A stretch of 64,000 bases of DNA from Enoplosus armatus (lineage: Eukaryota; Chordata; Actinopteri; Centrarchiformes; Enoplosidae). The translations under genes and the position numbers were made by a program. This document shows, one piece after another, positions 1 to 11,669 of the stretch (its first letter is position 1; the number at the start of each line of letters is the position of its first letter). Under the pieces are notes generated by a model that searched no databases, had not been told where the DNA came from, and saw nothing but the letters and a program-made list of their open reading frames with translations. The stretch is taken from positions 8,657,067 through 8,721,066 of the forward strand of contig NC_092203.1 of assembly GCF_043641665.1 (NCBI RefSeq), given 5' to 3'.

Positions 1-253
1 CCCAATGAACATTTTCAAATACTAGAGAGTAAAGCGCATCTTTTAGGTCTTAATCGGTTCAATTTCAAAACATTTGATGCAAGATATAAAGAAAAAAAAG
101 CATCCTCACATTTTAAGTATTTTAGCTTTTGATCTATAATTTTTTCCAGAAATCGACATTCAATCCCCCCCGTTGCCTTTTTTCTTTTAGCGAGCCAGTA
201 GGAGGGCAAGACAGTGATAAAGACAAAAACACACACATTATGGGCCAGGTGCT

Positions 254-254
<1 letters not shown>

Positions 255-299
<45 letters not shown>
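255..299. repeat. (GT)18 followed by (GA)n
   Basis: Perfect GT array 255-290 running into GAGAGAGAG. It explains the poly-VC and poly-TH reading frames here. Confidence 0.97.
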
Positions 300-1319
300 G
301 ACTTGCCGCAGTGCTCCTTCCCGTCATAACATGTCATTCTGGACACTATTAGTCCCAACAGAGGCAGACACTGCAGCTCAGTGACACAGAGCGTAAGGTC
401 ATCTGTCAAACAGAGAAGGCAAGTGTGTGTTTGTGTGTGTCCATGCGGTATGAGAATGTACGGATATCTTCTCCATCTAGGCTTGACTTGGCATGTGATT
501 ACATATGTGGTATATGTTGTTTTTATATGTAGCTTGAATATATTTCCGAACATATGTTTATTAGTTAAGAGGAAGCGATATATAAAGACCCTGGGAAGCT
601 GTCATTCACACGGGCAGAACACCGTTACCTTACAAACCCTGCTCTCATCCCTCACCTCCTCTTGCTGCCGAGTTCAAAGGTTGCCATGGCTACCGGTGTC
701 CCAGTGGGAGCACAATGCGCTCTGCCCCGGAGCCATCGGAGCAAGCGTGCTTGGCGGGTGGGGAGGATACGGTGACCTTTGACCCATCAAGGTCTTACCA
801 CTGGAGAAGAGGAGTGGGGGGTTAGTGGAACGGGGCTGTGCCGGGTTGTAAATTCAACTGATCCTCGCTGAAGATTGGCGTGGGGTTGTTGGCGGAGTGG
901 CCTTATAGCTTCTGAGCCCGGCGACTCGTGCCGGCTGCCTCCTGGATTTCAGAGGGCCCTGGGCGAGAGAGATAGCCGCCCTCTAATCCGCACAGTCTCT
1001 CTCACCTTGCCTCCTCCGTCTTCCTCAGATAGTGCATCTTTTGTGTCAGATCTCTGCAGCTGTCACCGCTGCTGCTTGTAAGGATGATGCCGGCTTTGTG
1101 TGGGTTTGTGTTTGTGTGTAGATGTGAGACAAATACACATTAATAACTGGTAGATGTGAGAGGTGCCTTTACAAACCACCCCCCTCCAAAAAAAAAGAGT
1201 AAAGTACCCATGAGGCAAATAGCATGTAAATTTGAAATATTTATTCTAGACAAGGAGTGTCAGGATATTTGACGAATTCTCTAGTGAAGTTATAACATCA
1301 ACACATTCAATTTCTTTCA

Positions 1320-1455
1320 AACATTTTTTTCAATTGAGCACACGCCATCCACTGATGAAGACTGTGTGATCAGTTTGAAAGCTCCAGAAAAAGCTTTTAA
1401 GTGGACCCAGTGTATTTTGTGAAATTACTATTCTTAAGGTCAAAAATGAAACTCA
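1320..1455 (+). mobile_element. Possible old dispersed repeat fragment (CACTGATGAAGACTGTGTGA)
   Basis: CATCCACTGATGAAGACTGT GTGATCAG, GAAAGCTCCAGAAAAAGC, AAGTGGACCC and AAGGTCAAAAATGAAACTCA resemble a repeat I have seen many times in fish introns. The identification is from memory with no second copy in this window. Confidence 0.3.
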
Positions 1456-1675
1456 CTGGAGCAAGTACACATATACATTATTACATTTTATTCAGTGTGT
1501 TTATAACATAAAATGAAGAATAAAATGTTTTACTTTTAACTTTTTGCCCTCTTGACTGCAAAAAATTTGACTTTCTAATCATGTAGCGTGCATTTTTAAT
1601 GCTTAAAACTCACTCAGCTGTCTCTCCAAAGTCAGAAGATGCAGAAATATTTGTGTAGAGAAAGAGCAGCCAGAA

Positions 1676-1699
1676 TGTGTGTGTGTGTGTGTGTGTGTT
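1676..1699. repeat. (TG)n microsatellite
   Basis: Perfect 24-bp TG array. Confidence 0.95.
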
Positions 1700-2939
1700 T
1701 CCATGCCTGTGTATGCATAGGGGAATAGAAGGGGACAGTCAGGAGAAGGGTTATTTACTGCACGGCCCAGGCGACCTGTCCGTCCTCACGTCCAGCCCCA
1801 GCAGATTAAGATGCAGCCGCTGGCGGCTGCCAGAGCGGGCTGAGATTGATGGGGAACACGGGGGCCACAGAGGCCCCGCAGAATTCTGAACAGAGCCTGT
1901 GGGTACCAACCAGCCATGCTGCTAGCAGACAGCAGCTCCTCTCTCCTTCCCGCTCTCTCTCTTGTCACACTTTTTTTTGACTTTTCTTTATCGCTCTGTT
2001 GCTCTTTCTGGTATTTTTTTTCTCTCTGTCACTCTGCCGCTTTCTGCATCCCTGTTTTTCTGTCTCTCTGTCACTCTATCGCCCCACTGTGCCCCCCAAC
2101 CAGTCTCGCAACCCCTCCCCTTCCCCCTGAAGACGCTGTCTCAGCAGCTTTAGCAGATTTGGATGTCATGAAACTGCAGGTGTGTCAGCTTCCTGTGTGT
2201 GAGTGTATGAGAGAGGGGGCAAAAGTGAGGAGGAATATCCTCTCAATAAATAATTCCCTGGTTAAGATGGAGAGCAGGGAAGTTAACTGTGAGATGGATG
2301 CATGTGTGAGGGTGTGTGTGTTTATGAGTGCTAACATGGATCAATAGCAGCTTCTAAGTTGTCTGCACAGCTGAAGAAAAATAGCAACTATGTCAGTATG
2401 TTAACATTTGCATGTGTTTGCACTCGCTGGTTGTTTCAAAAATAATTCTGATGTTGCAGTGATGGAAGAGGGAAAAGATGCGAATGGAAGATGGATGCTT
2501 GTACGTGAGTGTGCGCTGAACAAACTGCACTGGCAGGGTTTTTGTTGGAGTCCCCAGGGCAGAAGACGCATGAGTCAGCGGCCAGTAGGATTTATAGCCA
2601 ATTGATTAAATTAGCATTTGTTCTGCTACTAGGGGCAGCAGCCTGTCAGTATAAACATACACTGAAACACACACTCCCACATGGGCAAACAAACATGCAC
2701 CTGTGCACCAACTGCAGCTAAGGAACGCAGAGGGAGACAAACAAGACAATGAGGAAAGCAAAAAACAATCCACCGAGAAGCAGTAGACAGCAATTAGCAA
2801 TGATGTCAATAAGTCAACATGATTAACATCAGGATCACTGGGATGTAAATACTTGAAGAAACGCGCCCTGCACTCCCACAAGCCTCCTTTCTAAGCAGCT
2901 CCTTCATGCGATGCAGCGAGTGAGCAAGGGGGTCGCACA

Positions 2940-3230
2940 CACCGGGCTTGCTGACAAGCCTTTTTTATGACATTCATCAAAGCCATCTGCCATTTTCCGC
3001 TCAATTAATTTGTTATGGGAAGTGGGATCAATTAAGTGCGCACTGTAATGGCTTTATATCCTTGTTTCCCTTTTATAGCCCAATATTTTCTGTGCTCCAC
3101 TCTGGCATGAAAAGGCGAAATCGATATCCCCAGCTATTTTCCCCTCCCGTGGACTAATTTGTTTTTGCCACTCTCTTCCTGGCATGATAAACTGGCTGTA
3201 ATGAGGGGTTAGGGCGAGGGGACAGACTCA
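2940..3230. promoter_or_regulatory. Candidate conserved non-coding block (homeodomain-type motifs)
   Basis: Complex, repeat-free sequence with GCTCAATTAATTTGTTATGG, GATCAATTAAG, CTAATTTG and TTTATGACATTCATC. Unlike the flanks it has no simple-sequence words for nearly 300 bp, a look typical of vertebrate CNEs. Conservation is not tested. Confidence 0.3.
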
Positions 3231-4065
3231 ACATAAACCCGCACTCGAGCCAACAAGCAAACTGGGCATGCTCTATCCAGCACCGCCGCTGAATCCAAGA
3301 AGACTCTAATCTACCGAGATCTCATTTGGATGTCAGGAGTAACGTTGTCTCCCACACTTAACTACAGGCGTAGTAGTATCAAGAGGGATTGACCTTCGCC
3401 CTGTTATCATTCAACACATTGGTCACCCGTAGCGACAGTGAGTGGCTTAGGAGACGGCGATGATAAGGACAATGGGCGGCTCATTCGGGACAGTTAGTTT
3501 GACAGTGACGGGTGGAGCGGCGTCGGCTTGTAGCACCATTAGTACGAGTGTCACGAGCCACCGGTGTGCTCGCCTCTGCTCACCTCGACCCCTGCGATGT
3601 ATTGATCGCTTCCCCATTAAGGCTGCTGATGGGCTTGATGATATGATGAAGAAGTGGGGGAGTGATGTGGGTGTGTTTAAGTGTGTGCATGTGCATGACT
3701 TGAGAGCAGGTCGAGGGACCATCATTACTCTTGGAGCAGGCCTGATGACATTGCCTTATTGATTTTGACATCATCTGGTTGGGATGTGCTTTAGAGGCCT
3801 GGGTCTTAAACCAAGGCGACCAAAGTGTCACCTTGTTTGTGTCAGCAGGCTTGCAGGGCCACCGAGGCCCCAGCTGTACGAGCATGAGCTTAGCATAGCT
3901 GTGTTCAATTTTTATTTTTACTTTTACTTCTCGTGGCCACGCAAATAGTTTTGGTTTTATTTGTCCAAGTTTTGGGACACTGAGATTTCTGATTTAACAC
4001 ATCACACCATCAACACTTTGCATAAGGACTATTTCTTTGGAAGAAATGAGTCTCACAGTGACAAC

Positions 4066-4354
4066 AAGACTCCAAGTCACTGTGCCGGGCTGCTGTATGC
4101 TGAGAAATAGAAGCAACACGTAACTCCCTGTAAAACCATAACTTATTATTTTTACGTTTCTGTTTGTGTTCAGATTAAACTAACAAGAATTGTTGTGTTA
4201 ATTAGTGAGATCTAGAAGGACATTTTGTTACCGTCAGACAGAGCCGGGATAGCTGTGTCCCCCTGCTTCCAGTCTCTGCTAAGCTAAGCTAACTGTCTAA
4301 GAGTCTTCTCATGACTAGTAAACTGATCTTGATGTTGAAAGAGTTCCCCTTTAA
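4066..4354 (-). mobile_element. Dispersed teleost repeat, GTTAGCTTAGC family, copy 1 (near full length)
   Basis: Read on the minus strand this contains the run GTTAGCTTAGCTTAGCAGAGACTGG..., CAGGGGG, a GGTAACAAAAT stretch, TAATTAACAC, TTTAATC and a TTTTACAGGGAGTTA-like block, in the same order as copies at 52.8 and 58.9 kb. I recognise this as a very common interspersed repeat in percomorph genomes. It has no coding capacity and is probably a non-autonomous DNA transposon or SINE-like unit; I cannot name its class. Confidence 0.7.
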
Positions 4355-4396
4355 TACCAATGAAAAGTGTTAAAGTGTTCTACTACCAGTGTTTGT

Positions 4397-4460
4397 TCTG
4401 CTGCAGGTTTGCCTTCCACCCCAGAGGTCACAGCCTCCCATTGTTTTCAAAGTGCATTAA
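4397..4460 (+). repeat. Left arm of an imperfect inverted repeat
   Basis: TGCTGCAGGTTTGCCTTCCA, CCCCAGAGGTCACAGCCTCC and CATTGTTTTCAAAGTGCATT match the reverse complement of 4738-4803 with scattered differences. It could be one arm of a foldback element or one of two inverted copies of an unknown repeat. Confidence 0.6.
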
Positions 4461-4737
4461 AGCAGTTGTTGCTGCTCTGGCAAATGTAATTCATCATTTG
4501 ATGGATGATGACCCTTTTAATTTTACCAAACATGGCTTTGCAGCTCCATAACGTCAAAATCATTTCATTTTGTATTGAAAGTAGCTCCATTCCACTGGAA
4601 CTTAAAGTGAAGAAATCAATGCACGTCTCAGCCTAAATTTGCCTGCCACTCTGTCCTAAGTTTTTGTTTTGACACTTCATTGCGGCCAGAAGAAGTATGT
4701 AACAGTGCACCGTAATAGAAAACACAAAAACGGCACC

Positions 4738-4803
4738 CATTAATGTATTTTTTGAAAACAATGGGAGGCTGTGAGCTCTGGGGGGTAAGACAAACCTGCA
4801 GAG
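4738..4803 (-). repeat. Right arm of the inverted repeat
   Basis: ATTAATGTATTTTTTGAAAA, CAATGGGAGGCTGTGAGCTC and TGGGGGGTAAGACAAACCTG mirror 4397-4460. The intervening 277 bp show no obvious internal symmetry. The two arms give similar peptide reads (HSLPLFSK) on opposite strands, which is a by-product of the repeat and not evidence of coding. Confidence 0.6.
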
Positions 4804-5599
4804 GAACACACAGTAGTTCCAGACAAGCAAAACCACCGGTGGCTTAGACCTTGCATACTGTAGGCAGAAAAGAATAAAAGACACTGGTATTATCTTTTAA
4901 ATATCAATAAATCATTACTGCACTGATTAATTGAGATATTAGTTGAATTACTGTAAACAAATGACACCAATTACCAGCCTCTGCATTTCATTTGTATTGT
5001 GGGCCACTGGGTCACAGTGTGTTTGATTTGCAGCACAAAAGAGGAAGTAATAAGCACATTTATTCCATTTATTATTGTATGTCCACTGTTCCAACTGCGT
5101 GGTTTAAAAAAATAAAAAAAATACATACAGCATTAAAAAAAAGAAAAGATTTGAACCTGCATTAATGGATTTTTTTTGGCCAGCCTGCAAGCTGTAAACA
5201 AAACATTGACATATTGTCACAAGTTGAGATGGCAAATTGCCTATTTACACATCCAGAAGATATGGAGTAACATAATATTAATGACAGCAGTAAGAGTGAA
5301 CCAAAACACTAAAGTTGCTGGCTGTAAAACCAAAACAAAGCTGAAAGACGCTGAAAGATGCTTCGTACATCTGAGGGAAACTGTAGAGTCGCTTTCCACA
5401 TTACACATGATCAACTGACCCATTGATAATATAAAAATATGGATTATAGCAGCTTTAAACATAAAAAACATACATTCTGTGTTATATATTTGTGTTTCCA
5501 CCTGTGTGAGAAAAGTGCTTCCATGTGAGTTTGTACATGCGTGTTGTCTGTGTTAGCACGTATGTACTTGTGCCACAGCTCTAATGTGGTCGAGGTCAT

Positions 5600-5880
5600 G
5601 CTCGAAGTGGGCGGGGCACCAGAGATGAGGGGTCAGCCTGCTGGACACAAGTTTCATTCATAATCAGGTGGCCGACGCTGGCTGCACACGGTGGGCGGGA
5701 GGGGGAGCGAGACTTGGCTGCCTATCAAGACCAGCCGCAGATTAAAACTCCATCGATCCGACTGTAATTTATGTATCAATTCAACTAAAAATTAAACATT
5801 GACCTCGTTCTTTGAAAATCCCCTCTTTTTAATCTTGTTGGACGTAGTGACTTGAATACCAAGCGAGCAGTCAAACGTGG
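5600..5880. promoter_or_regulatory. Candidate conserved non-coding block
   Basis: A GC-rich half (GGGCGGGG, GTGGGCGGGAGG) joins an AT-rich half with CCATCGATCC, GTAATTTATG, ATCAATTCAA and AAAATTAAAC. No repeat resemblance. Confidence 0.28.
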
Positions 5881-6412
5881 GGCCTTTTATTCCAAAAAGT
5901 TAAGCAAGTGGTGGTGAAACAGCATCTTTCTCTTTCTTCCTCCTGCTTTAGAGTTCAAAAGCAAGACTATTAAAAGCTCTATACTTCAGCTCCTGCTTTG
6001 CTGCATCTCCCAAACCCTTAGGACTTCTACTTCTGACAATAAACAACTCACACATTTCTCACCGCCGCGTCAAAACCTCGGTTCCTCTCTCCACCATTCG
6101 TATTCTCGTCACTCCTCCAGCTCTTCTGATCTTTTCTTCCCTCTCTGGCTATCACTGGGTGCTGTCTCTCTGGGTGCTGTTACACACTGTAACTTTCTTA
6201 TCACCACATCAAAGCACATCTCTTCACTACCCCAACCCCCCGCCTCTGCCCTTCTCTGTCCCCCCCGCCGGTTACAGATGTGCAGAGTTTCTCTTAAAAC
6301 CTGAATCCTGCTGACTGCAAAAAACAAACACTCATGGCTTCATTATAAAAGCTTCATCCTTCCATCTCCTTCCTCTCTCCTGCCGTCCCTCCATCTTTCC
6401 CTCCCTGCTCTG

Positions 6413-6432
6413 CCCCCCCCCCCCCCCCCCCC
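6413..6432. repeat. Poly-C run of 20
   Basis: Uninterrupted C20 in a pyrimidine-rich stretch (about 6340-6560 is CT-rich with TCCTTCC words). Length is likely to be polymorphic or mis-sequenced. Confidence 0.95.
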
Positions 6433-6544
6433 TGCTCGGACAGAATAATAAGGTTACCTCGCTCGCGCTCCTGTCAAACAGCCTCTCCTCCCTCGTCCCC
6501 TCACCTCGCGCCCTGCTCTCTGTCGTCCTCCTCACCCCTTCCTG

Positions 6545-6640
6545 AACCCTCCCCATGACCGGCCCTGTAATCCAATTAAAAGCACATTAGGGCCAAATGA
6601 ATAGCAGTAGATTTAATTAGCTGCTGACGAAGGTTGGCTG
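6545..6640. promoter_or_regulatory. Candidate short regulatory block with two ATTA-core motifs
   Basis: GTAATCCAATTAAAAGCACA TTAGGGCC and AGATTTAATTAGCTGCTGAC are complex and stand out between a CT-rich low-complexity tract and GC-rich DNA. Confidence 0.3.
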
Positions 6641-7724
6641 GATGGCTGACTGGCTGGCAGTCGGGTGGGTGGATGGGGCGCAGAGGCTCACGGGGGAGAC
6701 GAGCGCTGTTCGCCTTCACCCCGCCGATGTTGAAGGGGTGAGGAGCGTTAGCTGGCGAGCTGGCGCAGGTTTTGCACGCACTGCTATTGTGTGTGAAATG
6801 AAATTTACTAGTTCAGCCTGTAATTGTGCAGGATTATAGTAAAAAAGGTTCATCAAGCCAATCTTAAAACTTCACTTACACACCCATGGAAGGAGTTATC
6901 AGTTCAACCATCAGTCACCATCAACCTCTACGTCTCCAGTGGAAGAAATGTCTCACTAAATCCACAATCCTCTTTTTGTGCAAAAACACATTCATTAAAG
7001 TTCAGCTAAAGCTAATCAAATGGGTATTTTCCAAAGTTAAATTATTCTTAGTTCAAAATTCCCCCCTTGTATGACGTGCAGTAACAGAAAGAGGGATTTT
7101 ATGTACTAATATCACTGTAACTTTAAAAACTACCCTCTGGATTTGACTAACTCTGCTTTCTGTTTTCGCAGCAACTAGTAACTCTTAAAATGTACACATT
7201 GTGCATGTCAGTATTGTTTTCAGATTGATTGAAAATTTGAACCTACACTTTAATTCACCACAAGATAGCTAGATCACTTACTACACGCACACTTCAGCCT
7301 GAACACAAAACAAAGGTTTGCCTCTCTTCATTCTCTTGGTTTTGCTTTTATGTGCACTTTCCACTCATTTTGCATGCAACTGCACCCTCTCTCCAAATTC
7401 TGCTTCACATTCAAGCCCTTGTTATGGCTACCTGGAAAGTTTTGGGATGCTACCATACAACATATACCACATTTAATTTCTGCTTTTCAGCCTCCTCTTC
7501 TCTTATCTCCTTCACTCTGGAAACTGGATGCAACCTTTCCTGCTGCAGCCTCCCAATGTGCACAGTCAGCAGAGTCGTCAGCGTAACCCACTGTGGCATT
7601 TGCATCATGCCCCCTCTGTGTGTGTGTGCGTGTGTGTGTTCAGCTCCTAATGAAGAGAGACAGTCTCTGCTGGGGTCCCCTTTTCTCAGCCACCAGGGGT
7701 CTCAGGTACAGTAGGTGGACAGTT

Positions 7725-7759
<35 letters not shown>
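7725..7759. repeat. (GT)n microsatellite with a degenerate GT/CA-rich tail
   Basis: Perfect GT array, followed to about 7870 by TGTGTG and GCATGCATGC words; a shorter impure GT tract precedes it at about 7616-7640. Confidence 0.95.
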
Positions 7760-7762
<3 letters not shown>

Positions 7763-8269
7763 GTTTGCATGCATGCAAGCCTGCTTTCGAGCGTGTGGCG
7801 CATCTGTGTATGCAAGCGTATATGTGTGTGCATACGTGTACATACATGAATGTGTGTGTATGTGTGTGAAATGAGATCCAGGTCCCGGCCTCTCCATTTC
7901 TCTCTGCAGGTAATAAAAATATAGAGTGCCCTCCAGATCCCTTTATAGAGAGAGAGAGTTGAGACCGCAGCGAAATCTAGGACAGGCTCCATTGATTTGG
8001 AGGCTACAGTATTACTAGCCATCACAGCCAAGGCAATATGAGAGGCCTTTTTTAAATCACACAGCTACCTCGAGCCCAGAGGGACAGAGAGAAGGCACAG
8101 AGAGAGAGCAGGCGGGGGAGGGATAATTGGGAAAACTATCCTTATTTTGTTTCCTGTCCCTGCCATCCCATCCTCGTTGTGTGGATTTTTATCACAGAGA
8201 GAAATAACATATTTCACATTTCCACTCACATTTCTTCTTGAACAATGTCTTCTCGTTTTGCAACGCTGG

Positions 8270-8480
8270 CGATCAAATCTCCACATCTTTCAGAAGACAC
8301 AGAAGATGTAACACGAGCGCCGCGCTGCTCTCGGCATCGCTGTCCCTCGGCATTGAGATCATGTTTTCTTTTTGTTATTTGGATTGAAATTTACATTTTC
8401 ATTTAGTGAGTCGGGTGAGCGTGCTGGGGGTGTGTTGTATCACTCTTGGGTCCATTAAACCTGTTAAAAGCCCATTGTGT
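8270..8480. promoter_or_regulatory. Candidate conserved non-coding block
   Basis: It runs from CpG-containing CGAGCGCCGCGCTGCTCTCG to AT-rich TTTGTTATTTGGATTGAAAT; no repeat or coding signature. Confidence 0.22.
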
Positions 8481-9173
8481 TATTTCCCAAATGTCAATCA
8501 GGAAAGAAGAGCATTCTGCTCTCAATTTGGTTTTCATCCAACACCACTGATTGGTACCGTTTCAAGACCTAGGCTTTTTTTCTACTTCAAAGGTGTGGAC
8601 AAATGAAAAAAAAAATGTTTTCATAGTCTCTCCTTCTCCTGGATTGGGCTCTTCTTGATCTCAGGAGAGCGGTGGAGTATTCTGGGTCGGGCCAGGAACC
8701 GACCCCCTCTGTCTGGCTAAATAAGATAAGACCCTGTCATTGTATCCCTCCACTCCACAGCCCTGACCGCATCAAATATTCATGGGCCACAGCAGACTCT
8801 TAAGTAAACTGGCCAATTTGTTGCGGAAGACGTGCATTAAGATTGGCCGGGCCGATACGTGACTGGCCCCCGGGGACGGGCCAGACAGGGGCGGGCGGCT
8901 GCCATTTTGGCTCTCCTGTCTCTATTGTTGCCACCCGTCAGAGCGGTGAGGGACGGGGAGCAGCACGTGGCGGTCTGTCTGACCGTAATGGGCTGGGTGT
9001 GAATGTGAGGGCGGGGCAGGAAAGCGGGAATGGATGGAAGATAAGAGGAGGTCACAAGAAGCTGTCTTTCATCCGGACGCATGTTGAGAGAGAGTTAAGG
9101 AGGAAGAGGAGAACAATAAAGGATGGAGGTGGAGTCATGTTTGAATGACAAAAGATTTGAAGTGGTGTGCTGA

Positions 9174-9198
9174 GGGGGGGGGGGGGGGGGGGGGGGGG
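9174..9198. repeat. Poly-G run of 25
   Basis: Uninterrupted G25 on the + strand, preceded by purine-rich DNA (GGAGG, GAGGAAGAGGAG). Such runs can form G-quadruplexes and are error-prone in sequencing. Confidence 0.95.
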
Positions 9199-9479
9199 CT
9201 TGGTTTACAATGAGGAGACGGACAAAGTGGTGTGGCTGCTGATAGTCAGATTATGTGAGGGCTGCTGAAAGCATATGGATGAGTTGTCTGCAGTGCACAC
9301 ATGAATGGTAACGACTTAATAGATCATATCACAGGGACAAACAAACAAAAAGTACACGTGTAGCAGCGCACACACGCAACCACACAACACCAATTGTTCA
9401 GTGAACACTTTTGAAAGATGGCTCACGCTGCGTCTCCAAACAATAGATTTCAAGGATAGCCCATCTCCACATTATATCT

Positions 9480-10135
9480 CCCCGAGGACAGAAGTTGACA
9501 AATCACTAAAGCACATTTTTATTTTGCTTTATGGGCGCAGAAGTTGAGCGGCGGCTAGGGATAGACACAACTTTACGCTCGGCGATTCCCTGTAGGGCAT
9601 CCGATGGAAATGAGCTGAGAAAGCTGTCTGCAGAAACGTCTGTTAGGGGGGAAAAAAAGAAGAGGAAGAAGAGGAAAAAAATAAGTAGATGAAGCTCATA
9701 AAACCCCAACTCGTAAAACTGTTGAGCGGATCTGAGGAGTGAGGATTCCTTGAGGCGGGAGAAGTAGGCGAGGGTGGGGTGGGGGGGCTGTAATCCTCGA
9801 AGGCAGCGGGGGCGAGATCACGATCTGTGGCCGCTGAGCGGACGGCGGGGACAGAGATGGCAGGGCGCAGCGAGGACCTGGCACAGTTATTAGGTCACTT
9901 CCGCAGAGGACCGGCGGGTGTTTGGAGAGCGACTGGGTTGCCGGGTGACCCCTGACAGCCTGCTCGTCATCTGGCACCAGGGAACGCTGGGGGATTGGCG
10001 AGATGCTTGTTGTGAATATCAAATGTGACATTCTTGCCTTTTGCTTACAGAGAGGCAGGAAAAGAGACAGAGGGAACAATAATTTGAGGTGAAAATGGCT
10101 CCCATTTATTTCCCGAAGAGATGATATTCTTTGTA
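9480..10135. promoter_or_regulatory. Candidate conserved non-coding block, GC-rich
   Basis: Two complex stretches, 9480-9650 (TTTTATTTTGCTTTATGGGC) and 9720-10030 (CpG-containing), surround a GAAGAGGAAG purine tract. A 147-codon minus-strand frame crosses it but is Pro/Ser/Leu-rich with no family resemblance. Confidence 0.27.
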
Positions 10136-10139
10136 GCAT

Positions 10140-10565
10140 TTAATTTCTCCTCCTAGAATTGTAGTTGAAACTTTCATCACAAAACTGCATTTAAATCATT
10201 TGAAACCTGCATTCACTGCATAGGAACATCTTATTTCTTACGCCCTCTGAGAGGTTTGATTGTTGCCTCAATGGGCTCGATGGTGAATGAGGCCATTTAC
10301 ATGCTAATAGCCATGCAGGGCAATTTTCTTATCATGTATGTAAATGAACACATTTGCTGGATCTATGTTGGCCAAATACAAACAGTAAACAATATGCTGA
10401 CTTCATGTTAACGTTTCACTTTATTTATTCATACGGTAATTAAACACTGCCGACACACATGATTCTTCGTTGATAGGCTCGTTAGCATTAATTAGCTCTA
10501 ATTAGGAAAACGAACCAATCTATCACACCTGTTCCTTACACGTCTTGAGGATTTGGCGCATTCAG
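10140..10565. promoter_or_regulatory. Candidate conserved non-coding block with clustered TAATTA motifs
   Basis: Contains GTAATTAAACAC, GCATTAATTAGCTCTAATTA GG, TTTATTTATTCATAC and TTACATGCTAATAGCCATGC over 420 bp with no simple repeat. Density of homeodomain-type cores is the highest I noticed in the upstream half. Confidence 0.35.
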
Positions 10566-11294
10566 CATCCGTAACATGAATACCACCTATATGAAATAGC
10601 CCACTCTCTATAATAGAAGACATATACGGTACATTCACATGTGTGGGAGTTTTGAGGCCTGTATACAGGAGCATTTATTAAAGTAGGAGTTGAAAATGTA
10701 TGAGAGAGGGAAAAAAAAAGGTATGCAAGAAGCCAGTGTGTGTGGGTGTGGATGAGGATTATTCTGAGCTCTGCCATCTGTAAACAGGCGGACAGGTTTG
10801 TTTCCAGAATGATGAGACAGAGCATACAGCATAAATAAACAGTTAAAGTCAGCAGAACGCGTGCTTTAGATGAGAATAATGATTGTATTTCTGTTTCAGT
10901 TTTTGTTTTTTATTTGTGGGCTTGTATGCGAGGAAAAGTCGTTCCTATTTTGTGTGTGAAAGAGAGTGAGAAAGAATGCATTCTGTGTATTTTTGCCAAA
11001 CGTGAGGTTCAAGTTGTATGATTTCATACATGTGAAGTTACAAGTGATGCAATATAATGATAAAACATTCCAGCTTGCAAGCACATATTGTGTTTACAAT
11101 TTAAGGCCCCTACAAGAGCATTATGAACAACCAAAGCAGCACTCTTTAATGACCGTTTAATAACCAAATGAAATGGACACACAAACAAGGAAGTGAATTT
11201 ACAAATAAGTTGAGGAAGTATATTTGCACATTTACCAAATATATGTGTGTCTGTACCTGAATAAGAGTGTTTCAGTATGTGTGCCCGTGTAAGA

Positions 11295-11313
11295 GTGTGT
11301 GTGTGTGTGTGTG
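11295..11313. repeat. (GT)n microsatellite
   Basis: Short perfect GT array. Confidence 0.9.
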
Positions 11314-11635
11314 ACCGATTCAGAGGTCATTCCCATAAAAAGTAGAGGGGACATTTTGAGCGAGAGAGGAAATCCAATTAGGACCCTGGTACAGTCGTGG
11401 TGGCATTTAACAAATAACTCTCCTCTGTCGCTCTCAGCAGCGGCCGGGGCGAGCGAGCCCCGGCACACTAATAATAACACACTCGCTCTAAGTTATAGTC
11501 TTATACTGTATTATGTCTCCTATATGTCCGAGAAGAGTTACGTTTCCATTCGCGCCCATGATGAAGGCATTAGTCAACACATACTGTAACGACCAATCAT
11601 CAGTGGTTTTATCCATCATGTGTTTATGCATGTGT

Positions 11636-11669
11636 ACACACACACACACACACATACACACACACACAC
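11636..11669. repeat. (AC)n microsatellite with one interruption
   Basis: AC array with a single T interruption. With the GT array at 11295 it forms a facing inverted pair about 320 bp apart. Confidence 0.95.

Noticed and set aside
7691..7700. CTCF-like CACCAGGGGT core (also at 27964 and 35244)
   Set aside because: The core fits only part of the CTCF consensus (T in place of the GC that should follow AGGGG), and such 10-mers are expected by chance in 64 kb.
9696..10139. 147-codon minus-strand ORF
   Set aside because: Composition is Pro/Ser/Leu-rich without domain signals, and no splice or conservation evidence is visible. The block is better seen as GC-rich non-coding DNA.
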